Of a DNA stretch of 64,000 nt, positions 1 to 7,785 are shown one piece after another. Position 1 is the first letter of the stretch; each line of letters starts with the position of its first letter. Below the pieces are notes generated by a model. It had not been told where the DNA came from, ran no database searches, and worked only from the letters and a program-made list of their open reading frames with translations. Origin of the DNA: GCA-2733415 sp049609325. GTDB taxonomy: Bacteria; Bacteroidota; Bacteroidia; Flavobacteriales; Flavobacteriaceae. The stretch lies in NCBI GenBank assembly GCA_049609325.1, contig JBMYYK010000001.1:62001-126000 (forward strand), read 5' to 3'. A program made the position numbers and the translations under genes.

Positions 1-1
1 A

Positions 2-700
2 TTATTATTAAAAGGGCCAACAGGTACAGGTAAATCACGGTTTATTGAATATATGGCCTCTCAACTTAACAAACAACTTGTTACAGTTAGCTGCCATGAA
101 GAAACCTCAGCTACAGATTTAATAGGACGTTATATCATTAAAGGTTCAGAAACCATTTGGATAGATGGCCCATTAACAATAGCTGTAAAAACTGGCGCTA
201 TTTTATACCTAGATGAAATCGCTGAAGCAAGACCAGATGTTATTGTTGCAATCCACTCACTTACAGATCACCGTCGTGAACTCTTTATAGATAAGCTTGG
301 TCAAACCATTAAAGCCCATCATGATTTCATGCTTGTGGCGTCATTTAACCCTGGTTATCAACGCGGATTTAAAGAACTTAAACCATCAACGAGACAACGG
401 TTCATAGCCTTATCATTTGATTATCCTAATTCTACTGCAGAAACAGAAATAGTAGAAAATGAAACAAACATCTCAACGACTGATGCTAAAAAATTAGTTG
501 CTATTGCAACCAAAATAAGAAACCTAACTGAATTGGGACTTACAGAAACTGTATCTACAAGACTATTAATTGATGCCGCTAAATTAATTCATTCTGGTTT
601 ACCTAAGCGTCTCGCCGTACATGTGGCTATAGTTGAACCGCTTACAGATGATACCGATGTAACATCTGCATTAAAAGATTTATGTGATCTAATGATATAA
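2..700 (+). CDS. norQ: NorQ/CbbQ-family MoxR AAA+ ATPase (5' partial)
   Basis: The reading frame is open from the window edge, so the first codons are missing. The Walker A motif GPTGTGKS is visible at nt 14-37, ahead of the first in-frame ATG (nt 53), so that ATG is not the true start. Walker B (ILYLDEIAEA) and a CbbQ-type C-terminal region follow. Proteins of this family act with a VWA partner (NorD) as a chaperone-like ATPase that activates or inserts metal into nitric oxide reductase in the cytoplasm. The next gene encodes that VWA partner, 36 bp downstream, which strongly supports the NorQ assignment. The missing N-terminus is probably a few tens of residues. Confidence 0.9.
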   Translation, partial: LLLKGPTGTGKSRFIEYMASQLNKQLVTVSCHEETSATDLIGRYIIKGSETIWIDGPLTIAVKTGAILYLDEIAEARPDVIVAIHSLTDHRRELFIDKLGQTIKAHHDFMLVASFNPGYQRGFKELKPSTRQRFIALSFDYPNSTAETEIVENETNISTTDAKKLVAIATKIRNLTELGLTETVSTRLLIDAAKLIHSGLPKRLAVHVAIVEPLTDDTDVTSALKDLCDLMI

Positions 701-736
701 CCATTACTCATTATTAATATTAGTAATACATTATTT

Positions 737-2509
737 ATGTTCGAATTTGAACCCGATGAATATATATTTACCAAATTTGCTAACTATTTTAAACAGCGTA
801 GAAAAGCGAAAGAAGCTAATATTTTACATGCTGTAAAACTCAATGATATAAAACCACGGCTAACCATTTTTGCACGTGCAATAACTGGAGAATCCATTGA
901 AATTTTTGAAGCTGAACGCGAAGGCGGTTATAAAAACAATAACTTTTTTTTACCATCGGTGTTTAAAAGTTTCCCTACCGCTGAAGACAACTTAAAATTT
1001 TATGTTTTTAGAGTTCTTTATTTATCTATTCAAAAGAACCATAACTTAAACTGGAATGATTACTCAAACCACACATTAACTGAGTCACAAGATCAAGCAG
1101 AAAGTACAGCCAATATTGTATTAAACACATTATTTAATGACTTTAAAAGTCTTGAGGTTTTTCACAATAAACTCGTACAATACTATACTACACTTACTAA
1201 AAAAAATACACTGCCAGATTATTCTTTCATTTATGGCAAATGGATGAAAAACACGAAAGAAGATACTCCAGAAGCTTTGAGAAATATTTCTGATGCGGTA
1301 AAAGTTATTCAGGAAGAAAAAGAAAAAACCATCTTAAAAGCCAATGCAGTTGAAGAAATCATATCTGTACAAGTCGATAAAAAACAAGTTGAAGATGCCG
1401 TGTTACAACACCAGTTTGAAAAAGTGGAAACTGCAGAAGAATTTGGTGGTAACTTTAGAGACATGGATGGTGATGATGAACTAGATGACCATGCCAACGC
1501 GCTTGAAGATTTAAACATGAAATACACCGTACGTGTAGATGATACGGCCCACTCAGTATACCAAGCAGATTTCATTGAAAATACAACGGTAGCAGAAAGC
1601 GCAGAACGTGATGCCAGCGGTTATCATTTAAAATACCATGAATGGGATTATACTAAGTTTAAGTATAAAAACGACTTCTGTAAAGTGTACCCTACAACCA
1701 TTCAAAAAACTAATACAGCATATTACAACACAACATTATCAGAAAATCGTTCAACGTTATTGGGGTTACGCAAAATACTAACAACCGTCAATAATAAATA
1801 CCAACAACAACGAAGGAAAAATCAAGGTGAAGAATTTGACTTAGATGCACTAACAGATCGTTTTGTAGATTTACAATCAGGTCGCACCCCATCTGAAAAC
1901 ATCTATCTCTCCAAACGAAAAAAATTAAAAGACCTCTCTATTCTCGTTTTATTAGATAGTAGTTTATCTAGTGACGGTTATGCTGCTGGTAATAGAGTCA
2001 TTGATGTTGAAAAACAAGTTTCTATTTTATTTGGAGAAATTTTAAACGAATTTGATATAGATTTTTCAATTAATTGTTTTTACTCCAAAACGCGTCACCA
2101 TTCAAGCTATATCACCATGAAAGGGTTTGATGACAAATGGGAAACTGCCAAACATAAAATTGGAGCAATTGAACCTAGTGGCTATACTCGTATAGGTCCA
2201 GCATTAAGACATTCAGGTGCATTACTGCAACAACGCGACACTAAAAACAAGTGGATTATTTTAATTTCTGACGGGAAGCCAAATGACTATGATAAGTATG
2301 AAGGTAAATACGGTGTAAATGATGTAAAACAAGCCCTCAGAGAACTAAATGAACATCATATAAACACCTATGCGTTGGCTATAGAAGCGCAAGCAAAATA
2401 TTACTTACCACAAATGTTTGGGCAAAATCATTACCAAATACTAACTACTCCTGTTGAGTTACTGCAAGCACTTGCAAAACTTTACGATAAAATAAAACAT
2501 CAAAACTAA
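737..2509 (+). CDS. norD: NorD-like VWA-domain protein for NO reductase activation
   Basis: A 590-residue protein with an alpha-helical N-terminal two thirds and a C-terminal von Willebrand A domain (about residues 395-585). The MIDAS-type motif DSSLSSD lies in ILVLLDSSLSSDG, and the ISDGKPNDYDKYEGKYG block is typical of NorD. There is an acidic stretch near residues 235-255 (DMDGDDELDDH). NorD works with NorQ in maturation of cNOR. The stop codon is followed immediately by the ATG of the next gene (2510), so translation is probably coupled. It is cytoplasmic, with no signal peptide or membrane segment seen. Confidence 0.9.
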   Translation: MFEFEPDEYIFTKFANYFKQRRKAKEANILHAVKLNDIKPRLTIFARAITGESIEIFEAEREGGYKNNNFFLPSVFKSFPTAEDNLKFYVFRVLYLSIQKNHNLNWNDYSNHTLTESQDQAESTANIVLNTLFNDFKSLEVFHNKLVQYYTTLTKKNTLPDYSFIYGKWMKNTKEDTPEALRNISDAVKVIQEEKEKTILKANAVEEIISVQVDKKQVEDAVLQHQFEKVETAEEFGGNFRDMDGDDELDDHANALEDLNMKYTVRVDDTAHSVYQADFIENTTVAESAERDASGYHLKYHEWDYTKFKYKNDFCKVYPTTIQKTNTAYYNTTLSENRSTLLGLRKILTTVNNKYQQQRRKNQGEEFDLDALTDRFVDLQSGRTPSENIYLSKRKKLKDLSILVLLDSSLSSDGYAAGNRVIDVEKQVSILFGEILNEFDIDFSINCFYSKTRHHSSYITMKGFDDKWETAKHKIGAIEPSGYTRIGPALRHSGALLQQRDTKNKWIILISDGKPNDYDKYEGKYGVNDVKQALRELNEHHINTYALAIEAQAKYYLPQMFGQNHYQILTTPVELLQALAKLYDKIKHQN

Positions 2510-3478
2510 ATGAACGCTCTTTTACCTGAAATTGATCAGCTTCCTAAAGAACACCCTATAAGTATATATTATCAAGAACGTGATATGATACAAACATTAC
2601 TTCTTGAATTATCTGAAGTAAATATTGAAGATGAGTTTCAAAAGTATTTCAATATATTCAATCAATTAACAACCATAGAAACTCGGTTTTTAAGAAAAGA
2701 AAATCAGTTGTTTCCTTATTTAGAGAAGTATGGCTGGACAAAACCAAGCCAAGGCATGTGGTCTTTTCACGATAATTTAAGAGCTCAAATACGGTTTTTA
2801 CACAAACATAATGCCGATAAAAACCTATCTAAAATTACAGAAAACCTCCCCTATTTAATTGAAGGTATTAAACGTCTATTGCATATTGAAGACCTTAAAT
2901 TATTTCCCAATGCTTTAGAATTACTTACTGAAGAAGACTGGAATGAGTTTTATGAGGGCGATAAGGAAATTGGATGGATGTTACGTGAAGAGCCTATGAC
3001 TTATCCGAAACCAGAATACATTCATCCGAGTGAAGATTTTGAACCACGTGAATTACCACTAATCACTACTGAAAATTTTCATTATGATGAAGGGTATATG
3101 ACACCTGAACAAGTCAACTTACTATTGAAATTTCTTCCTATTGATATTACCTATGTTGACGAGCATGATAAAGTCATCTTCTATAACCGTGGTGAAGAGC
3201 GCGTATTTCCTAGAAGCAAAGGTATTATTGGCCGGGAAGTTAAGTTTTGCCACCCTCCAAAGAGTGTTGATACCGTATTGAAAATTCTAAAAGAATTTAA
3301 AGCGGGAACAAAAGACAATGCGGAGTTCTGGCTCAACTATCGCAATCAAGTCATACATATCAGATATTTTGCTATTAGAGATGAGCATAAAAACTATAAA
3401 GGAGTGATAGAAATGTCACAAGATATCACTGAAATTCAAAAATTATCTGGAGAAAAACGGTTGTTAGACTGGAATTAA
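2510..3478 (+). CDS. DUF438 hemerythrin-like plus PAS domain protein in the nor operon
   Basis: 322 residues. The N-terminal half (about 1-160) is DUF438/hemerythrin-like: ENQLFPYLEKYGW, MWSFHDNLRAQ and LLHIEDLKLFP carry the conserved His, Glu and Asp expected around a non-haem di-iron site. The C-terminal half (about 200-315) is a PAS domain (IDITYVDEHDKVIFYNR ... GVIEMSQDITEIQ). The gene starts at the base after the norD stop and lies between norD and norE, so it belongs to the nor operon. From context it could bind NO or O2 at the di-iron site, sense redox state, or repair nitrosylated iron centres. None of these roles is shown by the sequence itself, and there is no kinase or DNA-binding output domain. 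Confidence 0.8.
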   Translation: MNALLPEIDQLPKEHPISIYYQERDMIQTLLLELSEVNIEDEFQKYFNIFNQLTTIETRFLRKENQLFPYLEKYGWTKPSQGMWSFHDNLRAQIRFLHKHNADKNLSKITENLPYLIEGIKRLLHIEDLKLFPNALELLTEEDWNEFYEGDKEIGWMLREEPMTYPKPEYIHPSEDFEPRELPLITTENFHYDEGYMTPEQVNLLLKFLPIDITYVDEHDKVIFYNRGEERVFPRSKGIIGREVKFCHPPKSVDTVLKILKEFKAGTKDNAEFWLNYRNQVIHIRYFAIRDEHKNYKGVIEMSQDITEIQKLSGEKRLLDWN

Positions 3479-3488
3479 TAAGCATCAT

Positions 3489-4067
3489 ATGAAAACAATA
3501 ACACCATCAATACAAAGTATCTACTATCCGCCTGGAGGATTATTAATGTGGATCATTATTTATTTAGAATTAATCACATTCTGCATGGCCATGTTAGCTA
3601 TGGCGTATTACAATTATGAAGAACCAAAAGTCTTTCATGAATCCCGACTACTATTAAATGCAAATTATGGTGTTATTAATACTGTTTTTCTTTTAATAAG
3701 CGGATTTTTTATGGCCATTTCTGTTAATGAAGCGAAATCACGAAACAGGCAAAAAGCTAAACGCTATGTAGTATTAACCATGTGTTTTGGTGCGTTATTT
3801 CTAATTCTAAAATCTGTTGAATATTATGCAAAAATTGAAGCTGGTATAGGCATTGGGTATAATACCTTCTTTAGTTTCTATTGGATGCTTACCGCATTTC
3901 ATGTCATACATGTTATTATTGGTCTTGTTATTTTGTGTTCAGTGTATTATAGCTTAAAAAACAAAAAAGAACTTGTTATAGAAGATATTGAAGCCAGCGC
4001 AGCATTTTGGCATATGTGTGATTTAATATGGCTATTGCTATTCCCAATCATTTATTTACTCTTTTAA
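3489..4067 (+). CDS. norE: NorE-like cytochrome c oxidase subunit III family protein
   Basis: A 192-residue integral membrane protein with about five hydrophobic helices (near residues 17-38, 55-78, 92-110, 125-152, 168-191). The pattern FHVIHVIIGLVIL and the closing AFWHMCDLIWLLLFPIIYLLF are typical of the subunit III/NorE family. In denitrifiers NorE improves NO reductase activity or assembly but is not catalytic. It is followed by the norF-like gene after one base, inside the nor operon. Subunit III of an oxidase is the alternative, but the neighbours norQ, norD, norC and norB make NorE the better call. Confidence 0.82.
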   Translation: MKTITPSIQSIYYPPGGLLMWIIIYLELITFCMAMLAMAYYNYEEPKVFHESRLLLNANYGVINTVFLLISGFFMAISVNEAKSRNRQKAKRYVVLTMCFGALFLILKSVEYYAKIEAGIGIGYNTFFSFYWMLTAFHVIHVIIGLVILCSVYYSLKNKKELVIEDIEASAAFWHMCDLIWLLLFPIIYLLF

Positions 4068-4068
4068 T

Positions 4069-4311
4069 ATGACTAAAATATCATTAAATACATTATTCGT
4101 CTTACTAGCGCTCACAGTACTTTCTGTGCTATGTTCATCTATTCAGCAAAAATATGCCGGAGCTGTAATTTTAAGCTTGTCATTACTTAAGTTTTTTGGA
4201 GTCGCGTTCCAATTTATGGAATTAAAACACGCTCATCCGTTTTGGAAATACTTACTTGTAGTATTTGGTTCAGTTTTTATCATCCTTATTTTATGCATAA
4301 CGCACTTATGA
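4069..4311 (+). CDS. norF: NorF-like small membrane protein (COX4_pro family)
   Basis: 80 residues with three hydrophobic helices and the motif FMELKHAHPFWKYLL near residues 48-62, characteristic of prokaryotic cytochrome c oxidase subunit IV / NorF proteins. It follows norE after one base and overlaps the norC start by an ATGA junction (4308-4311). The role is probably accessory, assembly or stability of the NO reductase in the inner membrane. Function rests on context and family resemblance. Confidence 0.72.
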   Translation: MTKISLNTLFVLLALTVLSVLCSSIQQKYAGAVILSLSLLKFFGVAFQFMELKHAHPFWKYLLVVFGSVFIILILCITHL

Positions 4312-4733
4312 ATACTAGAAGAAACATTGCAGTACTAACTGTTTTAATTATAACGTTTTGCTGTTATAATTACTTCATTTATACTTCTAATGAAAGTAAA
4401 ACACCAGTAAAACTATCTAATACGGCTTTACGTGGCCAAGAGTTATGGCAAAAAAATAATTGCTGGTCTTGCCATCAAACCTACGGTTTAGGAGGGTATT
4501 TAGGACCTGACTTAACAAACATCTATTCAAACAAACACAAAGGTCCAGAGTACATTAAGGCATTTTTAAATAGTGGCGTTAAATCTATGCCAAAATTTAA
4601 TTTTTCTGAAGACGAAAAAAATGCCATAGTTGAATATTTAAAAGCTATTGACAGTACTGGAACTTATCCAAACTATAATGCGGAAATTGACGCATCTGGT
4701 TGGGTTAAATTACAATATAAACATGAAAAATAA
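4308..4733 (+). CDS. norC: NorC-like membrane-anchored cytochrome c
   Basis: 141 residues from the ATG at 4308, chosen because it overlaps the previous stop (ATGA) and places a single hydrophobic anchor at residues 8-26; the longer open frame upstream to 4242 lies inside norF. The haem c motif CWSCH is at residues 52-56 and a likely axial Met is in KSMPKF (Met94). NorC passes electrons from periplasmic donors to NorB. The gene overlaps the norB start by 11 bp, so the two subunits are probably translated together. Confidence 0.9.
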   Translation: MNTRRNIAVLTVLIITFCCYNYFIYTSNESKTPVKLSNTALRGQELWQKNNCWSCHQTYGLGGYLGPDLTNIYSNKHKGPEYIKAFLNSGVKSMPKFNFSEDEKNAIVEYLKAIDSTGTYPNYNAEIDASGWVKLQYKHEK

Positions 4734-6051
4734 AACTGCTATATATTTTCTAATCCTGGCACTATGTGCCTTAATTTTAGGATTGTGTTTTGGAGTCTTT
4801 TCTGCGTTACAATACATTTTACCTGACTTTTTAAAAGACTATATCCCTTTTTCAAAAATGCGACCATTTCATGTGACCTCAGTTGTTTCATGGATTGTAC
4901 TATGTGCCACTGGAAGCATCTATTATTACATCACTAAAGTAGAAGGTTTCAAATTATATTCGAAAAAAATTCAGCAAACACATTTCGTCATATTTCTAAT
5001 TGCAGGGTGCAGTATTTACGTAAGTTATCTTTTAGGAAAAATGGACGGGAAAGAATATTTAGCCTTCACCCCTATTTTAACATTACCTATTCTTATAGGC
5101 TGGATTGGCTTTGGTGTGAATTATTTTAAAACTATTTATAAGAATGTACGTAATTGGCCAGTATATTATTGGATGTGGGGTACTGGAATTGTTTTTATGA
5201 TTTATCATTTATGTGAGGCCCATTTCTGGATGATACCATCATTTAGAGAACATTTCATCAAAGACATTACTGTGCAATGGAAATCTTATGGATCATTTGT
5301 TGGTTCATGGAATATGCTTGTGTATGGTATATCTATTTATTTGATGACAAAAATTAAAGGTGATAATAATTATGCCAGAGGTAAAAAAGTGTTTTTCTTT
5401 TATTTTTTAGGCTTAACCAATTTAATGTTTGGGTGGGCACATCATACGTATATCATCCCGATGCAACCATGGATTCGTTCTGTAGCCTACGGAATATCAA
5501 TGACAGAATGGATCATTTTAGCACATATGATTTATACATGGAAACTATCATTAACCACAGAAAAGAAAACAACTCATAATTTAGCCTATAAGTTTTTAAT
5601 TTCTGCAGATTTTTGGGTATTCCTCAATTTGATTTTAGCACTACTATTTTCTATACCAGCCATTAATTTTTTTAGCCATGGTACGCATATTACTGTAGCC
5701 CATTCTATGGGAACAACAATTGGTATTAATACTGCAATTCTGTTAGCGTCACTATTTTATATTATATCTAAAATTTCACGAAATACTTCGCATTCAAATT
5801 ACCTCAAAACAAATGGCGTGCGTGTATTTAACATATCGTTATTACTCTTTTGGGTAGCTTTATTAATTGCAGGCATTAAAAAAAGCCATTGGATGTATTT
5901 TACCACAGAAATATTATTTTCTGAACTGCAAGATACTTTAGTGTATGTGTATGTGTGTATTTTTATATTCGGTGTGGCTTTAGCAATAAGCCTGTTGCGT
6001 ATTACAATACCAATTTTAAAACTCTTAATCAATCATTTAAAAGTAAAATGA
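4723..6051 (+). CDS. norB: Divergent NorB-type haem-copper nitric oxide reductase catalytic subunit
   Basis: 442 residues and about 12 membrane helices; the start at 4723 lies inside the end of norC and the frame further upstream is overlap. Compared with canonical cNOR (Pseudomonas aeruginosa numbering), His50 (RPFH) matches haem b ligand His60, the pair His240-His241 (GWAHHTY) matches FeB ligands His258/259, and His327 (VAHSM) matches haem b3 ligand His347. Three other key positions appear changed: Tyr189 at FeB ligand His207, Val193 at Glu211, and Met329 at haem b ligand His349. The 51-residue spacing from 189 to 240 equals that from 207 to 258, which supports the alignment. His162, Glu165 and His167 (HLCEAH) in the preceding helix may compensate. 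It is clearly a NorB relative by operon context, but its exact activity is less certain. Confidence 0.82.
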   Translation: MKNKTAIYFLILALCALILGLCFGVFSALQYILPDFLKDYIPFSKMRPFHVTSVVSWIVLCATGSIYYYITKVEGFKLYSKKIQQTHFVIFLIAGCSIYVSYLLGKMDGKEYLAFTPILTLPILIGWIGFGVNYFKTIYKNVRNWPVYYWMWGTGIVFMIYHLCEAHFWMIPSFREHFIKDITVQWKSYGSFVGSWNMLVYGISIYLMTKIKGDNNYARGKKVFFFYFLGLTNLMFGWAHHTYIIPMQPWIRSVAYGISMTEWIILAHMIYTWKLSLTTEKKTTHNLAYKFLISADFWVFLNLILALLFSIPAINFFSHGTHITVAHSMGTTIGINTAILLASLFYIISKISRNTSHSNYLKTNGVRVFNISLLLFWVALLIAGIKKSHWMYFTTEILFSELQDTLVYVYVCIFIFGVALAISLLRITIPILKLLINHLKVK

Positions 6052-6055
6052 TTGA

Positions 6056-6502
6056 TTAAACCTCAATATCTTTTAGTGAAATGTGACGGCCTTTTTGAAT
6101 GATTTCTGAAACCAAAACTTTAATACTTTTGTCTTTAAAATCTTTCATTATTTTTTGCTTAAATGGTGCTACAGTAAAATGAACCGGGCAAGGTTTAGCG
6201 TCATTACAAGTAGATAATCCCATGAAACATTGGTCAAATTTTTTAGTACCATCTATACATTTTATAATATCCCAGACAGAATTATTTAAATCAGCTTCAC
6301 TTAAAAAAAAACCTCCATTTGGCCCCTTAGTTGATGATACTAAGCCATTTTTTGAAAGTTGTTGCAGTAATTTTGACAAAAAAGGTTGTGGTGTTTCTAG
6401 TTCCTCTGCAATTTTTTTGGCGCCAATTTTCTTATTGTCATCATTATGTATAGCTAAATACAATATAGAGCGTATGGCGTATTTACAAGCGTTAGAAAGC
6501 AT
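6056..6502 (-). CDS. Rrf2-family Fe-S transcriptional regulator (NsrR/IscR-like)
   Basis: 148 residues from the ATG at 6502. This start is preferred over 6520 and 6553 because the predicted -10 box (6521-6528) would lie on top of those codons, and AAGGA sits six bases before 6502. A winged-helix Rrf2 domain fills the N-terminal 80 residues (YAIRSILYLA, GGFFLSE). Three cysteines follow at 92, 99 and 105, the usual Fe-S ligation pattern of NsrR, IscR and RsrR. It is convergent with norB, only 4 bp from its stop. NsrR-like NO sensing is a reasonable inference from location, but IscR-like or other redox sensing cannot be excluded. Dyads in its own promoter suggest autoregulation. Confidence 0.88.
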   Translation of the reverse strand: MLSNACKYAIRSILYLAIHNDDNKKIGAKKIAEELETPQPFLSKLLQQLSKNGLVSSTKGPNGGFFLSEADLNNSVWDIIKCIDGTKKFDQCFMGLSTCNDAKPCPVHFTVAPFKQKIMKDFKDKSIKVLVSEIIQKGRHISLKDIEV

Positions 6503-6555
6503 AAAAAGTCCTTTTTGCATCAAATATAACAAAAAAGACTTTTTAGTCTTCAAAA
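6503..6555 (-). promoter_or_regulatory. Rrf2 gene promoter with two dyads
   Basis: On the minus strand a -33-like TTTTG (6551-6555) is followed after 22 bp by TATATTTG (6521-6528), a perfect TAnnTTTG -10 element. Between them lies AAGACT-TTTT-AGTCTT (6535-6550), a perfect 6-bp-arm inverted repeat. A second dyad, AAAAAG-TC-CTTTTT (6503-6516), covers the expected transcription start and ribosome-binding region. Placement between the two promoter elements fits repressor binding, probably by the Rrf2 protein itself; that last step is inference. Confidence 0.6.
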
Positions 6556-6577
6556 TATCAATACTATAAAATTGAAT

Positions 6578-7777
6578 TTAAATAATATTTAAATCATTCA
6601 TACAACTTTTTATCATGGCATAAGTGCGTTCAATATCGTCGTCTAAACCTATAGAAAAGCGAATTAACCCCGGTGATAATCCCATTTCAATCTGTTCCTT
6701 TTCAGGTATTTCAGATGAAGTTGAAGTCCCTGGTGCCGAAAATAATGTTTTGTAGAATCCTAAACTAACTGCCAAATAGCCGATATTTTGCTCTTGCATG
6801 TGTTCCATTAACGCATTGGCCTTTTCTAAAGAACCGACATCAATAGTCAACATACCTCCAAAACCGTAGTTGTCATTAACCATTGACTTATACAGTTCAT
6901 GTGAAGGATGTGATGCTAAACCAGGATATACGGTTCTAATTCCTAAATCTTCAAATTTTTCAGCTAAGAACAATGCATTCTTACTGTGTTGTTTCATACG
7001 GATATGTAGAGTACGCATGTTCTTTAAAATAGAAGCCGATCGCAAACTATCCATAGATGTTCCTAATAGCATACTAGCACCATCATTAACGCTTTTTAAA
7101 GCATTTATAAAATCGGTTGAGCCACATACCACACCTCCCATAGTATCAGATGACCCGTTGATGAATTTTGTTAAACTATGTATCACGACATCTGCTCCTA
7201 ATTGTTTTGGTGATATTAAAAGTGGCGAAAATGTATTGTCAACTACAAACGTTAAGTTGTACTTTTTTGCAAGTTTAGCCAAACCTTTAATATCTGCAAC
7301 TTCTAATAACGGATTGCTTATCGTTTCACAATACAACACCTTAGTTTGTTCTGTAATAGCAGCCTCTACACTATCTAATTTAGTGATGTCTATAAACGTA
7401 GTTGCTATTTGTAGTTTAGGTGCAAAGTTTTTTAAAAATGCATAGGTACCCCCATAAATGGTTCTACTAGAAACAATATGGTCACCTGAACCACATAACT
7501 GAAGTATGGTTGGAGTAATTGCTCCCATACCAGTACTAGACACATTTGCAGCTTGCGTACCTTCCATAGCAGCAAGTGCTTCTGCTAAGTATAAATTACT
7601 TGGCGAGGTATGCCTAGAATACAGATAGCAACCATCCGTATTACCTTCAAAAGTATCAAACATTGTTTTGGCTTTTAAAAAGGTATAAGTAGAGGAATCT
7701 GATATGGATGGATTTACCCCTCCGTACTCTCCAAAATATTGTAAATCTTGTATATTATTTGCTGGATTATATGACAT
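6578..7777 (-). CDS. Methionine gamma-lyase / cystathionine-lyase family PLP enzyme
   Basis: 399 residues of the Cys/Met metabolism PLP family. The PLP lysine is Lys204 in HSLTKFINGSSD; SSTGMGAI (residues 80-87), YSRHTSPSN and VVDNTFSPLL are typical. At the position of the methionine gamma-lyase signature Cys (Cys116 in Pseudomonas putida) there is Gly110 (IYGGTYAF), so methionine gamma-lyase, cystathionine gamma-lyase and cystathionine gamma-synthase are all possible. It lies 8 bp downstream of the ADP-forming acyl-CoA synthetase gene and is probably cotranscribed with it. That pairing favours a 2-oxoacid-producing lyase: 2-oxobutyrate to propionyl-CoA to propionate plus ATP. Confidence 0.8.
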   Translation of the reverse strand: MSYNPANNIQDLQYFGEYGGVNPSISDSSTYTFLKAKTMFDTFEGNTDGCYLYSRHTSPSNLYLAEALAAMEGTQAANVSSTGMGAITPTILQLCGSGDHIVSSRTIYGGTYAFLKNFAPKLQIATTFIDITKLDSVEAAITEQTKVLYCETISNPLLEVADIKGLAKLAKKYNLTFVVDNTFSPLLISPKQLGADVVIHSLTKFINGSSDTMGGVVCGSTDFINALKSVNDGASMLLGTSMDSLRSASILKNMRTLHIRMKQHSKNALFLAEKFEDLGIRTVYPGLASHPSHELYKSMVNDNYGFGGMLTIDVGSLEKANALMEHMQEQNIGYLAVSLGFYKTLFSAPGTSTSSEIPEKEQIEMGLSPGLIRFSIGLDDDIERTYAMIKSCMNDLNII

Positions 7778-7785
7778 ATTATTAG

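Noticed and set aside
4242..4307. Extended N-terminus of NorC
   Set aside because: Lies inside norF in another frame; the ATGA overlap at 4308 and the helix position support the shorter start.
4648..4722. Extended N-terminus of NorB
   Set aside because: Runs through norC; the start at 4723 gives a normal first helix and an 11-bp operon overlap.
6222..6569. 115-codon open frame on the plus strand opposite the Rrf2 gene
   Set aside because: It lies antisense to a well-supported Rrf2 reading frame and its translation shows no family features.
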